Assembly (NCBI RefSeq): GCF_023674425.1 | Contig: NZ_CP098401.1 | Coordinates: 1-64,000 of the forward strand | Length of the DNA: 64,000 nt | Direction of reading: 5' to 3' | DNA from: Sphingomonas donggukensis | GTDB lineage: Bacteria; Pseudomonadota; Alphaproteobacteria; Sphingomonadales; Sphingomonadaceae | Part shown: positions 46,378 to 55,551 of the stretch, in pieces | How positions within the stretch are numbered: the first letter of the stretch is position 1 | How the letters are laid out: the number at the start of each line of letters is the position of its first letter | Program-made: the position numbers and the translations under genes | Notes under the pieces: generated by a model | Database searches by the model: none | What the model was told of the DNA's origin: nothing | What the model saw: only the letters and a program-made list of their open reading frames with translations

Positions 46378-47607
46378 GTGGCCCTGATCGACCGGTTCTT
46401 CGCGCGCGCCTTCACGCGGGGTGAGCTGACCGTCATCCACCCGGGCGGCGCGACGCGCGTGTTCGGCGCGCCCGATCCCGCGCTGGCGCCGGTCACGATC
46501 CGGCTGGCACGCGGCGCCGCCCGCCAGATCATGCGCGACCCGGCGATCGGCGCGGCGGAAGCGTTCATGGACGGACGGCTTACGATCGAGCGGGGCGACA
46601 TCCTCGCCCTCCTCAGCCTCGCCGCGGCGGGCAACATGTGGGAACGCGGCAGCCCCGCGCTCAACGCCACCGCTTTGGCGCGCGCATGGTCGGCGCTGCG
46701 CTTCCGCTTCGACCGGGTGAACATGGCGCGCCGGTCGAAACGCAACGTCGCGCATCATTACGACCTGAACGACCGGCTGTACGACCTCTTCCTCGATGCC
46801 GACCGGCAATACAGCTGCGCCTATTTCGCCGATCCCGCCAATTCGCTGGAACAGGCGCAGGCCGACAAGAAGGCGCATATCGCCGCGAAACTGGCGCTGG
46901 AGCCGGGGATGCGGGTGCTCGACATCGGCTGCGGCTGGGGCGGCATGGCGCTGTATCTGCATGCCAAGACCGGGGCCGAGGTGCTGGGCATCACCCTGTC
47001 GGAGGAACAGCTGAAGGTCGCGCGCCGCCGCGCGGAGGGGGCCGGGGTCGCCGACAAGGTGCGCTTCGAACTGATCGACTACCGCGCGGTCACTGGGCAG
47101 TTCGACCGGATCGTGTCGGTCGGCATGTTCGAACATGTCGGCACGCCGCAATACCGGACGTTCTTCGCCAAATGCCGCAACCTGCTGAGCGAGGACGGCG
47201 TGATGCTGCTCCACACCATCGGTCGCGCCGGCGCGCCGGGGGTCACCGATCGGTTCACCGCCAAATACATCTTTCCGGGCGGGTACATCCCCGCGCTGTC
47301 GGAGATCGCGCAGGGCTATGAGGGCTTGCGCATGTATTGCACCGACGTCGAGGTGCTGCGGCTGCACTACGCCTACACGCTCGATCACTGGTACGCGCGC
47401 ACCGTCGCCGCGCGCGAGCAGATCGTCGCGCTGTACGACGAGCGTTTCTACCGGATGTGGACCTTCTACCTCGCGGGGTCGGTGATCGCGTTCCGCTATG
47501 GCGGGCTGGTCAACTATCAGCTGCAGTTCGCGCGCAACCGCCACACCCTGCCGATCACCCGTGATTACATGGCGGCGGCGGAGGCGCGGTTTCAGGCGGG
47601 GGGATAG
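46378..47607 (+). CDS. cfa: Cyclopropane-fatty-acyl-phospholipid synthase family methyltransferase
   Basis: A 409-residue SAM-dependent methyltransferase. The N-terminal lipid-binding-like domain (about 1-110) precedes a Rossmann domain with LDIGCGWGGMALYLH and the Cfa-type MFEHVGTPQYRTFF and FPGGYIPALSE. The C-terminal YRMWTFYLAGSVIAFRYGG is typical of the family. It either forms cyclopropane rings in membrane lipids or a related methylated product. The GTG start lies 4 bases after the lyase stop. Its last 16 bases overlap the convergent DUF1801 gene. Confidence 0.9.
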   Translation: MALIDRFFARAFTRGELTVIHPGGATRVFGAPDPALAPVTIRLARGAARQIMRDPAIGAAEAFMDGRLTIERGDILALLSLAAAGNMWERGSPALNATALARAWSALRFRFDRVNMARRSKRNVAHHYDLNDRLYDLFLDADRQYSCAYFADPANSLEQAQADKKAHIAAKLALEPGMRVLDIGCGWGGMALYLHAKTGAEVLGITLSEEQLKVARRRAEGAGVADKVRFELIDYRAVTGQFDRIVSVGMFEHVGTPQYRTFFAKCRNLLSEDGVMLLHTIGRAGAPGVTDRFTAKYIFPGGYIPALSEIAQGYEGLRMYCTDVEVLRLHYAYTLDHWYARTVAAREQIVALYDERFYRMWTFYLAGSVIAFRYGGLVNYQLQFARNRHTLPITRDYMAAAEARFQAGG

Positions 47608-48014
47608 GCCGCGTCGGTATGCGCGAGCGAGGCGGCGACCAGGGCGCGGAGCACGTCCATGTCGATGTCCGACAGCCGCTTGATATAGACGCAGGCGACG
47701 CCCGCCCGGTGCTTGCCGAGCCGCGCCAGCATCTCCGCCCGTCCGGGGAAGGCGTCGGCCAGGTACAGCACCGTCTCGGCCTTGCGCGGGGAGAAGCCGA
47801 CCCGCGGCGCATCGCCTTCCCGCCCGCTGTCATAGCGGTAGTGATAGCTGCCGAAGCCGATGATCGACGGCCCCCACATCCTCGGCGCTTCGCCCGTCGC
47901 GGCTTCGAGCAGAGGGACCAGTGCCTCGGCATCGCCGCGGCGCACCGGATCGGGCACCGCGGCGATGAAGTCGGCGACCGGAATCGCGGTCGGCTGCGTC
48001 TTGTTCTCGGGCAT
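47592..48014 (-). CDS. DUF1801 (YdhG-like) protein
   Basis: A 140-residue protein of the DUF1801 family. Characteristic stretches are FIAAVPDPVRRGDAEALVPL, MWGPSIIGFGSYHYRYDSGRE and GFSPRKAETVLYL. The function is unknown; a ligand-binding fold related to the iron chaperone frataxin has been noted for relatives. The ATG at 48014 is supported by GGAGGA eight bases upstream. It overlaps the end of the cfa gene on the other strand. Confidence 0.88.
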   Translation of the reverse strand: MPENKTQPTAIPVADFIAAVPDPVRRGDAEALVPLLEAATGEAPRMWGPSIIGFGSYHYRYDSGREGDAPRVGFSPRKAETVLYLADAFPGRAEMLARLGKHRAGVACVYIKRLSDIDMDVLRALVAASLAHTDAAYPPA

Positions 48015-48061
48015 CAGCGAGTCCTCCGGATGGCGACCCGCACATAGCATATCGCGGCGGC

Positions 48062-48424
48062 TTATTTGGGTTCGGCCGCCTTTTCCTCTGGCGTGACCTT
48101 GCCGTCCTTGTTTGCGTCCATCGCGGCGAAGCGCGGCATTTCGGTGGCGACGGCCTCCGCCACGGTCACCTTGCCGTCGGAATTGGCATCCTTCTTCGCC
48201 AGCGATTTGCGTACCGACTCGATCGTATAGGCCGTGCCGTCCATCCGGGTGGGACGCGCCTTCAGCAATTCCTCGGGCGTCAGCGTGCCGTCGGCGTTCA
48301 AATCGTACCGCTGGTATTTCCTGGTCTGCTGCGTCTCGAAATCGGCGCGCGTCATCGTCTTGCCGCTCTGGGCGGTCGCGGGCGCGGCGACCAGCACGGC
48401 GGCGGCGAGCATCAGGGCCTTCAT
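48062..48424 (-). CDS. Exported EF-hand calcium-binding protein
   Basis: A 120-residue protein with signal peptide MKALMLAAAVLVAAPATAQ and three EF-hand loops: DLNADGTLTPEE, DANSDGKVTVAE and DANKDGKVTPEE. Each has the Asp/Asn at positions 1, 3 and 5 and a Glu at 12, so they should bind calcium. It is probably periplasmic. AGGAGAG precedes the ATG. It is divergent from argG. Confidence 0.9.
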   Translation of the reverse strand: MKALMLAAAVLVAAPATAQSGKTMTRADFETQQTRKYQRYDLNADGTLTPEELLKARPTRMDGTAYTIESVRKSLAKKDANSDGKVTVAEAVATEMPRFAAMDANKDGKVTPEEKAAEPK

Positions 48425-48527
48425 CACTCTCTCTCTCCTGTCGTTGACACCGCTAGCATAGCGACGACCCCGCCTCCCTCCAGCGCAAAGTTGCGAGAGC
48501 GCGCGCGCCGCCGTAAGGCGCAGCCCC

Positions 48528-49748
48528 ATGACCGATTCCAGCATCAACAGAGTCGTCCTCGCCTATTCGGGCGGGCTCGACACCTCCGTCATCCTCAAGT
48601 GGCTGCAGCAGACCTATAATTGCGAGGTGGTCACCTTCACCGCCGACCTGGGCCAGGGCGAGGAGCTGGAGCCCGCGCGCAAGAAGGCGGAGATGGCCGG
48701 TGTGAAGCCGGAGCACATCTTCATCGACGACCTGCGCGAGGAATTCGTGAAGGATTACGTCTATCCGATGATGCGCGCCAACGCGCTGTACGAGGGGCTG
48801 TACCTGCTCGGCACGTCGATCGCCCGCCCGCTGATCGCCAAGCGCCAGATCGAGATCGCGCGTCAGGTGAACGCCGACGCGGTCAGCCACGGCGCGACCG
48901 GCAAGGGCAACGACCAGGTCCGCTTCGAGCTCGGCTATTACGCGCTGGCCCCCGATATTAAGGTGATCGCGCCGTGGCGCGAATGGGATCTGACCAGCCG
49001 CACGAAGCTGATCGAATTCGCCGAGGCTCATCAGATTCCGGTCAGCAAGGACAAGCGCGGCGAGGCGCCGTTTTCGACCGACGCAAACCTGCTCCACACC
49101 TCGAGCGAGGGGAAAGTGCTCGAGGATCCGTGGGACGAGGTGCCCGACTATGTCTATTCGCGCACCGTCAACCCGGAGGATGCGCCCGACACGCCCGAAG
49201 TCATCACCATCGATTTCGAACGCGGCGATGCGGTCGCGGTGAACGGCGAGGGGCTGTCGCCAGCCAGCCTGCTGGCGAAGCTCAACGACCTCGGTCGCGC
49301 GCACGGCATCGGGCGGCTCGACCTAGTCGAGAACCGCTTCGTCGGCATGAAATCGCGCGGCATGTACGAGACGCCGGGCGGCACCATCCTGCACCTCGCC
49401 CACCGCGGGATCGAGCAGATCACGCTCGACCGCGGGGCCGCGCACCTGAAGGACGAGCTGATGCCGCGCTATGCGGAGCTGCTCTACAACGGCTTCTGGT
49501 TCTCGCCCGAGCGCGAGATGCTGCAGGCCGCGATCGACCACAGCCAGGCGAAGGTCACCGGCACGGTGCGGCTGAAGCTGTACAAGGGCAGCGTGATCGT
49601 GACGGGCCGCAAGTCGCCGCATTCGCTGTACAGCGAAAAGGTCGTGACGTTCGAGGACGATCAGGGCGCCTATGACCAGCGCGACGCGGCGGGCTTCATC
49701 AAGCTGAACGCGCTCAGGCTGCGGTTGCTCGGGCGGCGCGACGCCTGA
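48528..49748 (+). CDS. argG: Argininosuccinate synthase
   Basis: ArgG joins citrulline and aspartate with ATP in arginine synthesis. The product is 406 residues, standard for the type 1 enzyme. The PP-loop is [32 protein letters not shown] and [12 protein letters not shown] are the citrulline/aspartate-binding stretches. No other arg gene is adjacent. Confidence 0.97.
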   Translation: MTDSSINRVVLAYSGGLDTSVILKWLQQTYNCEVVTFTADLGQGEELEPARKKAEMAGVKPEHIFIDDLREEFVKDYVYPMMRANALYEGLYLLGTSIARPLIAKRQIEIARQVNADAVSHGATGKGNDQVRFELGYYALAPDIKVIAPWREWDLTSRTKLIEFAEAHQIPVSKDKRGEAPFSTDANLLHTSSEGKVLEDPWDEVPDYVYSRTVNPEDAPDTPEVITIDFERGDAVAVNGEGLSPASLLAKLNDLGRAHGIGRLDLVENRFVGMKSRGMYETPGGTILHLAHRGIEQITLDRGAAHLKDELMPRYAELLYNGFWFSPEREMLQAAIDHSQAKVTGTVRLKLYKGSVIVTGRKSPHSLYSEKVVTFEDDQGAYDQRDAAGFIKLNALRLRLLGRRDA

Positions 49749-49787
49749 GGTAGAGCCGCGTTAACCATCGCGCCCTAGACCGGCGCG

Positions 49788-51452
49788 ATGGATCGCAGCG
49801 CGTTTCGATTGCAGTACCTGGCCGCGCTGGCACTTGCCTGCCTGCTGACGGCGGCATGGTGCGTCGCCGACTGGGGCAACCTGTCCGCGCTGCGTCTGCC
49901 CGACACCGACGATGCGATGCGGCTGGCGCAGGTGCGCGACTGGATCGCCGGGCAGGGCTTTGCCGATGTGTCGCAGCACCGGCTGGCGGACGGGCTGGCG
50001 ATGCACTGGTCGCGGATCGGCGACGTGGTGCCTGCGGCGATCATCCTGACGCTCAGGCCGATGATGGGTCAGCACGCGGCCGAAATTGTCGCGGTCGTCG
50101 CTTGGCCGCTCGCACAGTTCGTCGCCCTTCTCGCGATCGTCGCGAGCATCACGCGGGTCGTGGCGCCGCGCGCCGCGGGTACCGCGATCGTGCTGGCGGC
50201 GCTCGCCTATCCGACCTCCGCCCTGTTCCTGCCCGGACGCATCGACCACCACGCGCTCCAGATCCTGCTGGTGCTCGGCCAGATCCGCGCGCTGCTTGCG
50301 CCCCCCGACTGGCGGAGCGGTGCGGTGGCGGGCGCGCTGGTCGCACTGGGCGCCGCGATCGGTTTGGAGACGCTGCCATTCGCGGTTGTGACGGGCGCGA
50401 TCGTGCTGTTGGGCTGGTGGCACGGGGCGGGCGCGCGGCAGGCAGGGTTCGGGCTGGCGCTGGCCGGCGGACTGCTGCTGCTGTGGCCGATCGCGGCGCG
50501 GGGCGGGGTGTGCGACACGGTCGCACCGCTGCTGCCGACCGCGATCGCCGCGGCGCTGGCACTGGCGGCACTTGCGCGCGTCGAGCGGCATCGATTGGTG
50601 TGGCTGGGGGCGGCGGGGGTGGCGCTGGCGGTAATCGGCTGGCCGGCTGTGCAGCCATGTCTGTCGGGTCCATATGGCGCGGTCGATCCGCTGGTCGCGC
50701 GGCTGTGGCTGGCGAACGTGTCGGAAGCGCAGCCGCTGTTCGCGGTGTCGTTCGCCAATGCGTTGGCGTTCGCGGCACTGGCGACGGCTGGCCTTGTTGC
50801 GGGTAGCGTCATGGCGTGGCGCGCGCGGGGCGGGTGGCTGGTGCTTGTCGCGTATCAACTGGCCGGCGCCGTGCTAACGCTCAGCCAGCTGCGCGGCGTC
50901 TATCTGGGAACCGTGTTGGCGGTGATACCGATCGCGGCGCTGATCGCCGAGCAGCGCGCGCGGGGACGATTGCTCAACGTGCTTGGTCTGTGGGTCGCTG
51001 GCGCGGGGCTGACGTGGCCGCTCATCGCCGCGGCCACGGCACCGGCGCGAAAAGGTGCGGACGCGCCGTCGTGCAGCTCGCCATCCGCGCTTGCGACGCT
51101 CGGCGCGCTGCCGCCGGGGCGGATGATGGCAGGGATCGACGCCGGCGCCTATCTGGTCGCGGGCACGCCGCACACGGCGATCGCCGCGCCCTATCACCGC
51201 AACAATGCCGGCAACGCCGCGATGTACCGGTTTTTCCTGGGGCCGCCCGCCGCCGCGCACGCGATCGCCACGCGCTGGCGGGTCGATTACGTGGTGCGTT
51301 GTCCGGGCGATTTCGGAACGGTGCGGGCGCCTTCGGGATCGATCGGCGCGGGTACGGTGCCGGGGTGGCTGACGCCGCTCACCCGACCCGGCGCGGTGCC
51401 GGCGATCTACCGCGTCGATCGCCGCTTGTCGGACCCCGCCCGCGCGCGATAG
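49788..51452 (+). CDS. Polytopic GT-C-like membrane protein
   Basis: A 554-residue membrane protein with about 11-12 hydrophobic helices. Early luminal-side motifs LPDTDDAMRLAQVRDW and MHWSRIGD and the loop PGRIDHHALQILL resemble the acidic first loop and His-rich motifs of GT-C glycosyltransferases such as STT3/PglB-type oligosaccharyltransferases, although the WWD motif is not obvious. The last 120 residues form a soluble domain (MYRFFLGPPAAAHA, YVVRCPGDFG). It probably uses a polyprenyl-linked sugar. It is 10 bases ahead of a second large membrane protein gene. Confidence 0.7.
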   Translation: MDRSAFRLQYLAALALACLLTAAWCVADWGNLSALRLPDTDDAMRLAQVRDWIAGQGFADVSQHRLADGLAMHWSRIGDVVPAAIILTLRPMMGQHAAEIVAVVAWPLAQFVALLAIVASITRVVAPRAAGTAIVLAALAYPTSALFLPGRIDHHALQILLVLGQIRALLAPPDWRSGAVAGALVALGAAIGLETLPFAVVTGAIVLLGWWHGAGARQAGFGLALAGGLLLLWPIAARGGVCDTVAPLLPTAIAAALALAALARVERHRLVWLGAAGVALAVIGWPAVQPCLSGPYGAVDPLVARLWLANVSEAQPLFAVSFANALAFAALATAGLVAGSVMAWRARGGWLVLVAYQLAGAVLTLSQLRGVYLGTVLAVIPIAALIAEQRARGRLLNVLGLWVAGAGLTWPLIAAATAPARKGADAPSCSSPSALATLGALPPGRMMAGIDAGAYLVAGTPHTAIAAPYHRNNAGNAAMYRFFLGPPAAAHAIATRWRVDYVVRCPGDFGTVRAPSGSIGAGTVPGWLTPLTRPGAVPAIYRVDRRLSDPARAR

Positions 51453-51462
51453 ACGCGGGCGG

Positions 51463-53106
51463 ATGAACGGGGGACCGGACCTTTCGCTGCGCTGGTGGCA
51501 GACTCGCAGTTTCGTGCTGCTGGTCGCGATCGTCACCGCGATCCCGCTGCTGATCCCCGATGTCGCGCCGCTGGTCGACCTGCCCGGGCACATGGCGCGC
51601 TACCGCGTGCAGCTCGATCACGGGACCGTCCCGTGGTTTGCCGACTGGTATCATTTCCAGTGGCAGCTGATCGGCAACCTCGGCATCGACCTGCTGGTCG
51701 TGCCGCTCGCCCCGGTCTTCGGGCTGGAGCTGACGATCAAGCTGATCGTGCTGACCATCCCGCCGCTGATCGCGGTCGGGTTCCTGTGGATCGCGCGCGA
51801 GGTGCATGGCCGCATTCCGGCGACCGCGCTGTTCGCGCTGCCGCTCGCCTACAGCTATCCCTTCCAGTTCGGGTTCGTGAATTTCGCGCTGTCGATGGCG
51901 CTGGCGCTCAATGCGTTCGCGCTGTGGCTGCGGCTGGCGCGGACCGGGCATCTGCGGTTGCGCGCGGTGGTGTTCGTGCCGATCGGCGCGATCATCTGGG
52001 TGTGCCATACCTTCGGCTGGGGGACGCTGGGCGTGCTCGCCTTCTCCGCCGAGCTGATCCGCCAGCACGACCTGCGCCGCGACCGCAGCGACGTGCTGGG
52101 CGCGTGGGTGGTGCCGTGGTTCAAGGCCGCGCTCCACTGCCTGCCGCTCGCCCCGCCGGCGCTGCTGATGGTGGCGTGGCGCAGCGGGCACGTCAGCGGC
52201 CAGACCGGCGACTGGTTCAACTGGCGCGCCAAGGTCAACTGGCTGACGATGGTGCTGCGCGATCGCTGGATGGCGTTCGACATCGCCTCGGTCGCGGTCC
52301 TCTACCTGATCCTGTTCAAGGGATTCCGCGATCCGAACATCCAATATTCCCGGCACCTCGGGCTGTCGGCGGTGTTCCTGCTGATCGTGTTCATCCTGTT
52401 GCCGCGGATCGTGTTCGGATCGGCCTATGCCGACATGCGCCTGGCGCCGTTCATGATGGGGATCGCAGTGATCGCGATCCGCCCGCGCGCCGGGCTGTCG
52501 ATGCGCGGCGCCGCGACGCTGGCGCTCGCCGGGCTCGCGTTCTTCCTGGTGCGCACCGCGGGCACGACGATCAGCTTCTGGCAGTATGACAAGGCCTACG
52601 ACCGCGAGCTCGCCGCGCTCGATCACCTGCCGGTCGGCGCGAAGCTGGTGAGCTTCGTGGGTGAGACCTGCTATAACGAATGGACCATGACGCGGCTGCA
52701 GCACCTGCCCGGCATGGCGCTGGTCCGGCGGCTGGCCTATACCAACGATCAATGGTCGATGCCCGGCGCGCAGATGCTGACGGTCAAATACCGCGCCGCC
52801 GCCCGTTTTGCGCATGACCCGTCGCAGATCGTCACCAGCCAGCAATGCCCGCGCGAATGGTGGCGCCCGGTCGCGCTGTCGCTGGCGACCTTCCCGCGGC
52901 ATGCGTTCGATTACGTGTGGCTGATCGCGCCGCCCAAATACGACCGGCGGCTGGAGCATGGGCTGGTACCGGTGTGGCGGTCGGGAACCAGCGCGCTGTT
53001 CCGCATCGACCACGACCAGCCCGCGGCCAAGCTGCTGCCCGAGGATCTGGGCCCCTTCCGCGAGATCATGCTGCAGAGGTGGGCGGCCCGCCGTCGCGCT
53101 TCCTGA
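51463..53106 (+). CDS. Polytopic membrane protein, possible glycosyltransferase
   Basis: A 547-residue protein with about 10-11 transmembrane helices and a soluble C-terminal domain of about 150 residues after residue 380 (VSFVGETCYNEW). PLVDLPGHMARYRVQLDHG near the start is an acidic/His-containing first periplasmic loop as in GT-C enzymes, but no family is firmly recognised. It is paired with the preceding membrane protein gene. The last 41 bases overlap the convergent GNAT-like gene. Confidence 0.65.
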   Translation: MNGGPDLSLRWWQTRSFVLLVAIVTAIPLLIPDVAPLVDLPGHMARYRVQLDHGTVPWFADWYHFQWQLIGNLGIDLLVVPLAPVFGLELTIKLIVLTIPPLIAVGFLWIAREVHGRIPATALFALPLAYSYPFQFGFVNFALSMALALNAFALWLRLARTGHLRLRAVVFVPIGAIIWVCHTFGWGTLGVLAFSAELIRQHDLRRDRSDVLGAWVVPWFKAALHCLPLAPPALLMVAWRSGHVSGQTGDWFNWRAKVNWLTMVLRDRWMAFDIASVAVLYLILFKGFRDPNIQYSRHLGLSAVFLLIVFILLPRIVFGSAYADMRLAPFMMGIAVIAIRPRAGLSMRGAATLALAGLAFFLVRTAGTTISFWQYDKAYDRELAALDHLPVGAKLVSFVGETCYNEWTMTRLQHLPGMALVRRLAYTNDQWSMPGAQMLTVKYRAAARFAHDPSQIVTSQQCPREWWRPVALSLATFPRHAFDYVWLIAPPKYDRRLEHGLVPVWRSGTSALFRIDHDQPAAKLLPEDLGPFREIMLQRWAARRRAS

Positions 53107-54229
53107 ACGGCGCGAGCTCGCCGAGGAATTCCTGCTCCTGCTCGACCGCGCGGCGCTCGCGCACCAGGAAGTCGGCGATGGCGCGGCGGAAGCCGGGGTC
53201 GGGGATGTAGTGCGCCGACCAGGTCGGCACCGGCACATAGCCGCGCGCCAGCTTGTGCTCGCCCTGCGCGCCCGCCTCGACCGTCGTCAGCCCGCGCGCG
53301 ATGGCGGCGTCGATCGCCTGGTAATAGCACAGCTCGAAATGCAGGTAGGGCACGTCCTCGCTGCACCCCCAATAGCGGCCGTAGAGCGTGTCTTCGCCGA
53401 TCAGGTTGAGCGCCCCCGCGATCGGGCGACCGTCGCGTTCGGCGAGGATCAGCAGGCAGGCGTCGCCCATCGTCGCGCCGAGCCGCGAGAAGAAGTCGCG
53501 GGTGAGGTAGGGCCGCCCCCATTTGCGGCTGCCGGTGTCCTGGTAGAAGGTCCAGAACGCGTCCCAATGCGCTTCGGTAATGTCGGCGCCGGTCAGGTGG
53601 CGGATCGTCAGGCCCGCGACGGCGGCAGCGCGTTCCTTGCGGATCGCCTTGCGCTTGCGGCTGGCGAGCGCGGTCAGAAAATCGTCGAACGTGGCATAGC
53701 CGGCATTTGACCAGTGGAATTGCGTGCCCTCGCGGATCAGCCATCCCGCGGCTTCGAACAGCGGTACCTGATCGGGCGCGACGAAGTTGGCGTGGGCGGA
53801 GGACAGCTCGTGCTGGTCCGCGACCGCCTCGATCGCAGCGATCAGAGCAGGCGCCGCGGCAGGATCACGCAGCAGCAGGCGCGGGCCGGGCACCGGCGAA
53901 AAGGGAGAGGCGACGAGCAGCTTCGGATAATAGCGGCCTCCGGCGCGCTCCCAGGCGTCGGCCCAGCCGTGGTCGAAGACATATTCGCCCTGGCTGTGGC
54001 TCTTGGCATAGGCCGGTGCGATTCCCGCAGGGGTGCCATCGGCGCCATCGACGATGATCGGCACCGGCTGCCACCCCGCCTCCGCCGTCGCCGAGCCCGA
54101 TGCCTCCAGCGCGGACAGGAAAGCGTGGCTGACGAACGGATTGGCGGTGCCTGCGCAGGCGTCCCACTGGTCAGCGGGGACGGCGGTGACGCCGGGGGCA
54201 ATGCGGGCGGTGACGGGGGATGAGCTCAC
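53066..54229 (-). CDS. FemAB/GNAT-like peptidogalycan biosynthesis protein (DUF482)
   Basis: A 387-residue protein of the DUF482 group, with GNAT/FemAB-like N-acyltransferase folds. FVSHAFLSALEASGS, YVFDHGWADAWERAGG, HWSNAGYATFDDFL, KRKAIRKERA and HFELCYYQAIDAAIARG are conserved stretches. Relatives are annotated in cell-envelope glycopeptide synthesis; activity is unproven. It starts 26 bases downstream of mscS, on the same strand. Confidence 0.85.
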   Translation of the reverse strand: MSSSPVTARIAPGVTAVPADQWDACAGTANPFVSHAFLSALEASGSATAEAGWQPVPIIVDGADGTPAGIAPAYAKSHSQGEYVFDHGWADAWERAGGRYYPKLLVASPFSPVPGPRLLLRDPAAAPALIAAIEAVADQHELSSAHANFVAPDQVPLFEAAGWLIREGTQFHWSNAGYATFDDFLTALASRKRKAIRKERAAAVAGLTIRHLTGADITEAHWDAFWTFYQDTGSRKWGRPYLTRDFFSRLGATMGDACLLILAERDGRPIAGALNLIGEDTLYGRYWGCSEDVPYLHFELCYYQAIDAAIARGLTTVEAGAQGEHKLARGYVPVPTWSAHYIPDPGFRRAIADFLVRERRAVEQEQEFLGELAPFRKRDGGPPTSAA

Positions 54230-54255
54230 GCGCGCCTATCTAGGGGCTCGCCCGC

Positions 54256-55551
54256 TCAAGCGGAACCTTGCGCTTGTCCGCCGGGCTTCGCGACCTCGAC
54301 CAGCCGCACGTCGCGCTGCGGCACCGGGATGCGGATGCCGTGGTCGCCGAACAGCGTCCACAGGCGCTTCAGCACGTCGGCCTTGACGCTGCCGATGCCG
54401 CCTTCGGGGTCGCTGATCCACACCCGGACCTCATACTCCAGCGCATAGTCGCCGAAGCTGGTCATCCAGACGGCAGGGGCCGGCGTGTCGAGCACGCGCG
54501 AGCTTTCGGTGGCGGCGCGCATCATCAGGCGTTCGGCCAGCGCGACGTCGCTGTCATAGGCGATCTTCACGGGGATGCCGACGCGCACGTTGCGGTCGGA
54601 GAAGGACCAATTCTCGACCTCCTGCGTCATCAGGATCTCGTTCGGGATCAGATGTTCCTTGCCCTCGCGCGTGATGACGCTGACCGCGCGGACGCCAATC
54701 TTGTTCACCCAGCCGAACGAATCGCCGACCGCGATGACGTCGCCCGGCTTGATCGAGCGATCCATGAGCAGGATGATGCCGGCGATCAAATTGCCGACGG
54801 TCTTCTGCAGGCCGAAGCCGATGGCCAGCCCGAAGGCGCCGCCGAACACCGCAAAGGTCGTCAGGTCGATGCCGAGCGCGTCGATGCCGAAGAAGAAGGC
54901 GGCGATCAGCAGCGCGATGCCGGCGAGCTTCTGCGCCAGCAGCCGCTGGGTCGCGTCGAGCCCGCGGGTCTGCGCGAGCGCATGGCCTACCGCGCGATTG
55001 GCGATGCGCACCACCGCCAGCAGCACGACGATGGTCAGCAGCAGGGTGAGCCCGGCGAGGAGCGACACGCGGCGGCGTCCGACGTTGAAGCCGATCGCGT
55101 CGAGCGTGTCGGTGATCGGCTGGAGCCCGCCGACCGACTGGCTGAGCAGCGCGACGAAGACGAGCGCGGCGACGGTCCAGGCGATCCACCGGGCGAGGTG
55201 AACGCCGCGCAGCAGCTGGACGACGAGCGCCGCCGCCGCCGCGCCGAGGGCGATGCCGATGCCGAGCGCGGCGAGCGGTGGCCACGGCCAGGCGCGGGCG
55301 AGGATGGCGAGCAGCAGCGCGGCGGTCGCATGGCGGACGACGGTGGCGACGCGGCCATGAAACCCCTCGGCATGCTCACCGATGCGGGTGCGCCACGTCT
55401 CGGCGAGCGGCGGGCCGAGCCAGCGCCCGGCGATATGCCCCGCGAGCAGCGAAAGCATCACGAAACCGAACGCGACCGCGGCCTCGATCAGGTCATAGCG
55501 CCCGCGCGTCAGCAGCCCGATATCGGCGAGCCAAGCCTCGACCGGCGTCAT
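54256..55551 (-). CDS. Mechanosensitive ion channel of the MscS family
   Basis: A 431-residue channel with five to six N-terminal transmembrane segments (an extended MscS, larger than E. coli MscS at 286). The pore helix and vestibule follow: GGAFGLAIGFGLQKTVGNLI, then DRSIKPGDVIAVG and LIPNEILMTQEVENWS. It releases solutes on hypo-osmotic shock. The ATG overlaps the metC stop as ATGA, placing it at the end of a four-gene coupled run. Confidence 0.92.
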   Translation of the reverse strand: MTPVEAWLADIGLLTRGRYDLIEAAVAFGFVMLSLLAGHIAGRWLGPPLAETWRTRIGEHAEGFHGRVATVVRHATAALLLAILARAWPWPPLAALGIGIALGAAAAALVVQLLRGVHLARWIAWTVAALVFVALLSQSVGGLQPITDTLDAIGFNVGRRRVSLLAGLTLLLTIVVLLAVVRIANRAVGHALAQTRGLDATQRLLAQKLAGIALLIAAFFFGIDALGIDLTTFAVFGGAFGLAIGFGLQKTVGNLIAGIILLMDRSIKPGDVIAVGDSFGWVNKIGVRAVSVITREGKEHLIPNEILMTQEVENWSFSDRNVRVGIPVKIAYDSDVALAERLMMRAATESSRVLDTPAPAVWMTSFGDYALEYEVRVWISDPEGGIGSVKADVLKRLWTLFGDHGIRIPVPQRDVRLVEVAKPGGQAQGSA

